A stretch of DNA of 64,000 bases from Clostridium manihotivorum (lineage in GTDB: Bacteria; Bacillota; Clostridia; Clostridiales; Clostridiaceae): the NCBI RefSeq assembly GCF_004015185.1, contig NZ_CP025746.1, positions 5,349,776 through 5,413,775 on the forward strand, written 5' to 3'. A model generated the notes under the pieces. It made no database searches, had not been told where the DNA came from, and saw only the letters and a list, made by a program, of their open reading frames with translations. The position numbers and the translations under genes were made by a program. The first letter of the stretch is position 1; every line of letters starts with the position of its first letter. Below, one piece after another: positions 61,496 to 64,000 of the stretch.

Positions 61496-61550
61496 GCGCA
61501 AGCTCATTAAAGCATCGGATGACTGACCACTTAATTTCAATATGGTTCTT
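61496..61550 (+). repeat. R2 repeat
   Basis: GCGCAAGCTCATTAAAGCATC, then GACTGACCACTTAATTTC. It matches 40926-40980. Confidence 0.6.
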
Positions 61551-61580
61551 TAGAAAAGCCATTATCATAAATATTATAAG

Positions 61581-62405
61581 TTATACTTTCATAACTTGTA
61601 TCGAAATAAGCTTCATATATTCATTTTTATCTAGATTGGTAAGGGTACTCAGCAAATCAGTCTCATAGGCATTACCACAAACAATATACCCTTCCGTCTC
61701 TATGCTAGATAAAAGCCTCTCATAAGCAATATACATAGTTTCATAAGAACCTTGATGATAGGTAGAAGCATATATACCAGCAGGTTTCTCAAACTTTACT
61801 ATATCTATTCCATTAAAGTTTTCTGATATATTTATACCGAAATAAGCGGTATTTCTGAAGCTTCCCTTTAAGATATCTTCTTTTTTTATTATATTACACA
61901 CTGGATTCTCAAAATCGATTTGAAGACGCTTAGAATGATTACAAAGCTTAATAAAACTTTCCATAAAGGTCTTTTCATCAGCTTCTTTACATTCTTCAAC
62001 CATATATAACTGTCTCTCCTCTTCTGAGAACTTAACTGCTTTAAAATCACTAACAGTAATAACCTTTTCTAGAAGCCTAGCTCGTCCATCTATCTTCTTA
62101 CGGATTCTATCCATTTTTTGAATTTCTAATTCAAGTTTTTCCTTTTGCTTTCTGAGCATCTCGATACAACTTTGAGCATTACGTTCCTTAAGGTAATCCT
62201 TTAGTACATTAATTGGAACTCCTAAATCCCTAAATGTTAATATGGAATCTAGCTCGTCTGCCTGCTCTAAAGTGTAATATCTATATTCCTTTTCCCTCTT
62301 AGCAGGAGAAATTAGACCTATTTTATCATAATATATTACAGTTTGCTTTGTAACTCCAAGCATTTTGGCAAGTTCACCGGTAGAAAGATATATTTTATCA
62401 CTCAT
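61581..62405 (-). CDS. MerR-family regulator with a C-terminal ligand-sensing domain
   Basis: A 274-residue regulator of the BmrR/BltR layout: an N-terminal winged helix (about 5-75, STGELAKMLGVTKQTVIYYDKIGLI), a coiled coil (about 80-115) and a C-terminal domain (about 120-274) resembling the GyrI-like/effector-binding fold. AGAGGT precedes the ATG. It is divergent from the MATE pump gene, and the 92-base gap holds a MerR-type promoter, so it likely activates that pump on binding a toxic compound. Confidence 0.9.
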   Translation of the reverse strand: MSDKIYLSTGELAKMLGVTKQTVIYYDKIGLISPAKREKEYRYYTLEQADELDSILTFRDLGVPINVLKDYLKERNAQSCIEMLRKQKEKLELEIQKMDRIRKKIDGRARLLEKVITVSDFKAVKFSEEERQLYMVEECKEADEKTFMESFIKLCNHSKRLQIDFENPVCNIIKKEDILKGSFRNTAYFGINISENFNGIDIVKFEKPAGIYASTYHQGSYETMYIAYERLLSSIETEGYIVCGNAYETDLLSTLTNLDKNEYMKLISIQVMKV

Positions 62406-62419
62406 TTTAATATGACCTC

Positions 62420-62450
62420 TTGACTATATAGTTACTATACCCCTTATTAT
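62420..62450 (+). promoter_or_regulatory. MerR-type promoter of the MATE gene, 19-bp spacer
   Basis: TTGACT (62420-62425) and TATTAT (62445-62450) are exactly 19 bases apart, the lengthened spacing that MerR proteins correct by DNA distortion. The spacer contains the dyad TATAGTTACTATA. Confidence 0.75.
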
Positions 62451-62497
62451 AACTATTGCATAATATTTATACAATATAAAGAAAATGGGGACAACAT

Positions 62498-63892
62498 ATG
62501 CTTGAAACAAAAAAAAGATTACTTAACAATAAAAATATGATAATTGCCATATTTGCTTTAGCTTGGCCTTCTATTATAGAGCAGGCGCTTCAAACCATAG
62601 TACAATACGCCGACTCTGCAATGGTAGGACGTATAGGTCCTGAAGCTTCTGCTGCTGTAGGCCTTACCACAACAGTAACCTGGCTTATAAATAGCCCCTT
62701 CTTTGCAATGGGCATCGGTGTATTAGCTTATATATCTTTATCCATAGGGGCTAAAAAATATGAAAAAGCCAAAATAGCAGCTGTTCAGTCCATCCTAATA
62801 ACTATCGTACTTGGTGTTATAGTTGGAATAATTACATTGTCTGTTAGCCCGTTTCTACCTAAATGGCTAGGTGCTGATGTCTCTATTCAAAGAAATGCCT
62901 CTCTTTATTTCGGGATTATTTGTCTTCCAATGATATTTAGAGCTTCAAGTATAATATTCGGGGCAGTACTGCGTTCAACTGGAGATATGAAAACTCCTAT
63001 GATGGTTAATCTTATTATGAACGTGGTCAATGTTGCCTTAAACTTTATACTTATTTATGATAGCAGAAGCTTAACTATAGGAAGCTTTAAACTTAATATT
63101 TATGGAGCAGGTTTAGGAGTCGTCGGCTCTGCTACTGCAACGGCCATAGCACACTGTATAAGTGGTTCGTTGATGTTTATTGCCCTATACAGAAATAAGC
63201 TAGTATCTCCTAAAGGGCAAAAGATAAGACTTAATAAGCCAATAATGAAAAAATGTATAGAAGTAGGCTTCCCAGTATCCCTAGAAAGAGTTGCAACCTG
63301 TCTAGGGCAGGTAGTATTCACCTCACTTATAACAAGACTTGGTACAGTAGCACTTGCAGCTCACTCGATTGCAATTACTGCAGAGCAAGCCTTCTATATC
63401 CCAGGCTATGGTATGCAAGCTTCTGCAGCAACCCTTGCTGGAAATGCTTTAGGCGAAAAAGATGAAAAGAAACTTCATCATACCTCTACTACAATAATAG
63501 GAATTGCAGTTGCAGTTATGACCATAACTGGTGGTATACTTTTTTTATTTCCTAAGTTTATGATGTCCATATTTACTCAAGATCCTACAGTTATAAGAAC
63601 CGGTGCCTCAGTGTTACGTATAGTAGCTATCTCTGAGCCAATGTTCGGTGCTCTCATAATCTTGGAAGGAATATTTAATGGTGTAGGTGATACAAAGACT
63701 CCATTTTTCTTCTCAGTATTCTCTATGTGGGGCATCAGAATCCTATCAACCTTTTTATGTGTTGGGATCTTTGGCCTTGGATTAAAAGCTGTTTGGTTAT
63801 GTATGGTAGCAGATAATGTGGTAAGATTCCTACTATTGCTAACTAGATTTATAAGTGGCCGTTGGAAGAAGAAGCTGAGCTTTGATAAGTAA
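62498..63892 (+). CDS. MATE-family multidrug efflux transporter
   Basis: A 464-residue, twelve-helix protein with two MatE domains. The first helix pair reads ALAWPSIIEQALQTIVQYADSAMVGRIG, in two adjoining blocks, and the second repeat begins near MKKCIEVGFPVSLERV. It ends RFISGRWKKKLSFDK. GGGGA precedes the ATG. Its divergent MerR-type regulator and 19-bp-spacer promoter suggest drug-inducible export. Confidence 0.92.
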   Translation: MLETKKRLLNNKNMIIAIFALAWPSIIEQALQTIVQYADSAMVGRIGPEASAAVGLTTTVTWLINSPFFAMGIGVLAYISLSIGAKKYEKAKIAAVQSILITIVLGVIVGIITLSVSPFLPKWLGADVSIQRNASLYFGIICLPMIFRASSIIFGAVLRSTGDMKTPMMVNLIMNVVNVALNFILIYDSRSLTIGSFKLNIYGAGLGVVGSATATAIAHCISGSLMFIALYRNKLVSPKGQKIRLNKPIMKKCIEVGFPVSLERVATCLGQVVFTSLITRLGTVALAAHSIAITAEQAFYIPGYGMQASAATLAGNALGEKDEKKLHHTSTTIIGIAVAVMTITGGILFLFPKFMMSIFTQDPTVIRTGASVLRIVAISEPMFGALIILEGIFNGVGDTKTPFFFSVFSMWGIRILSTFLCVGIFGLGLKAVWLCMVADNVVRFLLLLTRFISGRWKKKLSFDK

Positions 63893-63955
63893 ACTTATTT
63901 AAATTTCTCTCTGAGTATAGGTCTAAGGCTAATGTTAAAATTCTATAGATAAAAT

Positions 63956-63998
63956 AATACCTCGGTGAAATACTATAAATAAAAATATGAGAGGTATT
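63956..63998. other. hairpin after the MATE gene, at the window edge
   Basis: AATACCTC and GAGGTATT are complementary around a loop of about 27 bases. It may be the MATE gene's terminator, but the T-run would lie outside the window. Confidence 0.4.
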
Positions 63999-64000
63999 AA

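Noticed and set aside
1..64000. CRISPR arrays, tRNA and rRNA genes, replication origin, phage genes
   Set aside because: No regularly spaced repeats, cloverleaf sequences, conserved rRNA blocks or phage structural genes were recognised on reading either strand.

Overview
The window is AT-rich (roughly 30% GC by eye) and its genes use Gram-positive ribosome-binding sites. Its content points to a plant-polysaccharide-degrading, anaerobic Clostridium sensu stricto: a cohesin domain and a dockerin domain, sortase-type anchors, GH26/GH27/GH5 glycosidases, a [NiFe] hydrogenase with hyp genes, a c-di-GMP riboswitch and motAB. I cannot name the species. I recognised no tRNA, rRNA or CRISPR array.

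Layout. (1) 1-9692: a galactomannan-type locus. A minus-strand operon oppA-B-C-D-F, a small membrane protein and a CBM35-GH26 mannanase (cut by the window edge) is driven by a promoter whose -35 box lies inside a cre-like site. Next come an AraC-type regulator and a plus-strand GH27 alpha-galactosidase with a small zinc-ribbon protein. (2) 9716-11406: an intact IS231-like (IS4 family) element with an 11-bp target duplication. (3) 11716-16429: an L,D-transpeptidase, a secreted GH5 cellulase without dockerin, and a NERD-domain membrane protein. (4) 16603-25311: a [NiFe]-hydrogenase operon, minus strand, in the order small ORF, small subunit, large subunit, protease, hypA (lacking its zinc domain), hypB, F, C, D, a palindromic repeat, hypE. 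(5) 25466-29112: azoreductase, motB/motA, KdgF-like cupin. (6) 29451-35596: a c-di-GMP-I riboswitch in front of a secreted TIM-barrel-like protein, beside a three-gene set (anchored glycosidase, HEAT-repeat protein, processive GT2 synthase) that looks like an exopolysaccharide module. (7) 36209-40257: a second L,D-transpeptidase, aminopeptidase P, MATE pump. (8) 41207-44192: an RpiB-type isomerase and SDR dehydrogenase resembling the DhuI/DhuD hexuronate pathway, with an AraC regulator. (9) 44367-52097: a large sortase-anchored tandem phosphoesterase, a YibE/F membrane protein, a 4Fe-4S protein and a DUF362 remnant. (10) 52212-60692: an LPKTG-anchored cohesin protein and, directly upstream in the same orientation, a giant dockerin and lamin-tail protein broken by two nested insertion sequences. 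(11) 61171-63892: an ABM-domain protein, and a MerR regulator divergent from a MATE pump with a 19-bp-spacer promoter.

Intergenic DNA carries several dispersed repeat families, here named R1 to R4. The most notable, R3, is a roughly 100-bp imperfect palindrome with TATAGG...CCTATA ends, present in at least six recognisable copies plus one diverged copy. Its stem shows compensatory changes between copies and it sits inside two operons.

The most interesting candidates are the cohesin/dockerin surface pair, the glycosidase-HEAT-GT2 set next to the c-di-GMP riboswitch, the zinc-less HypA with an unusual hydrogenase small subunit, and the R3 palindromes.
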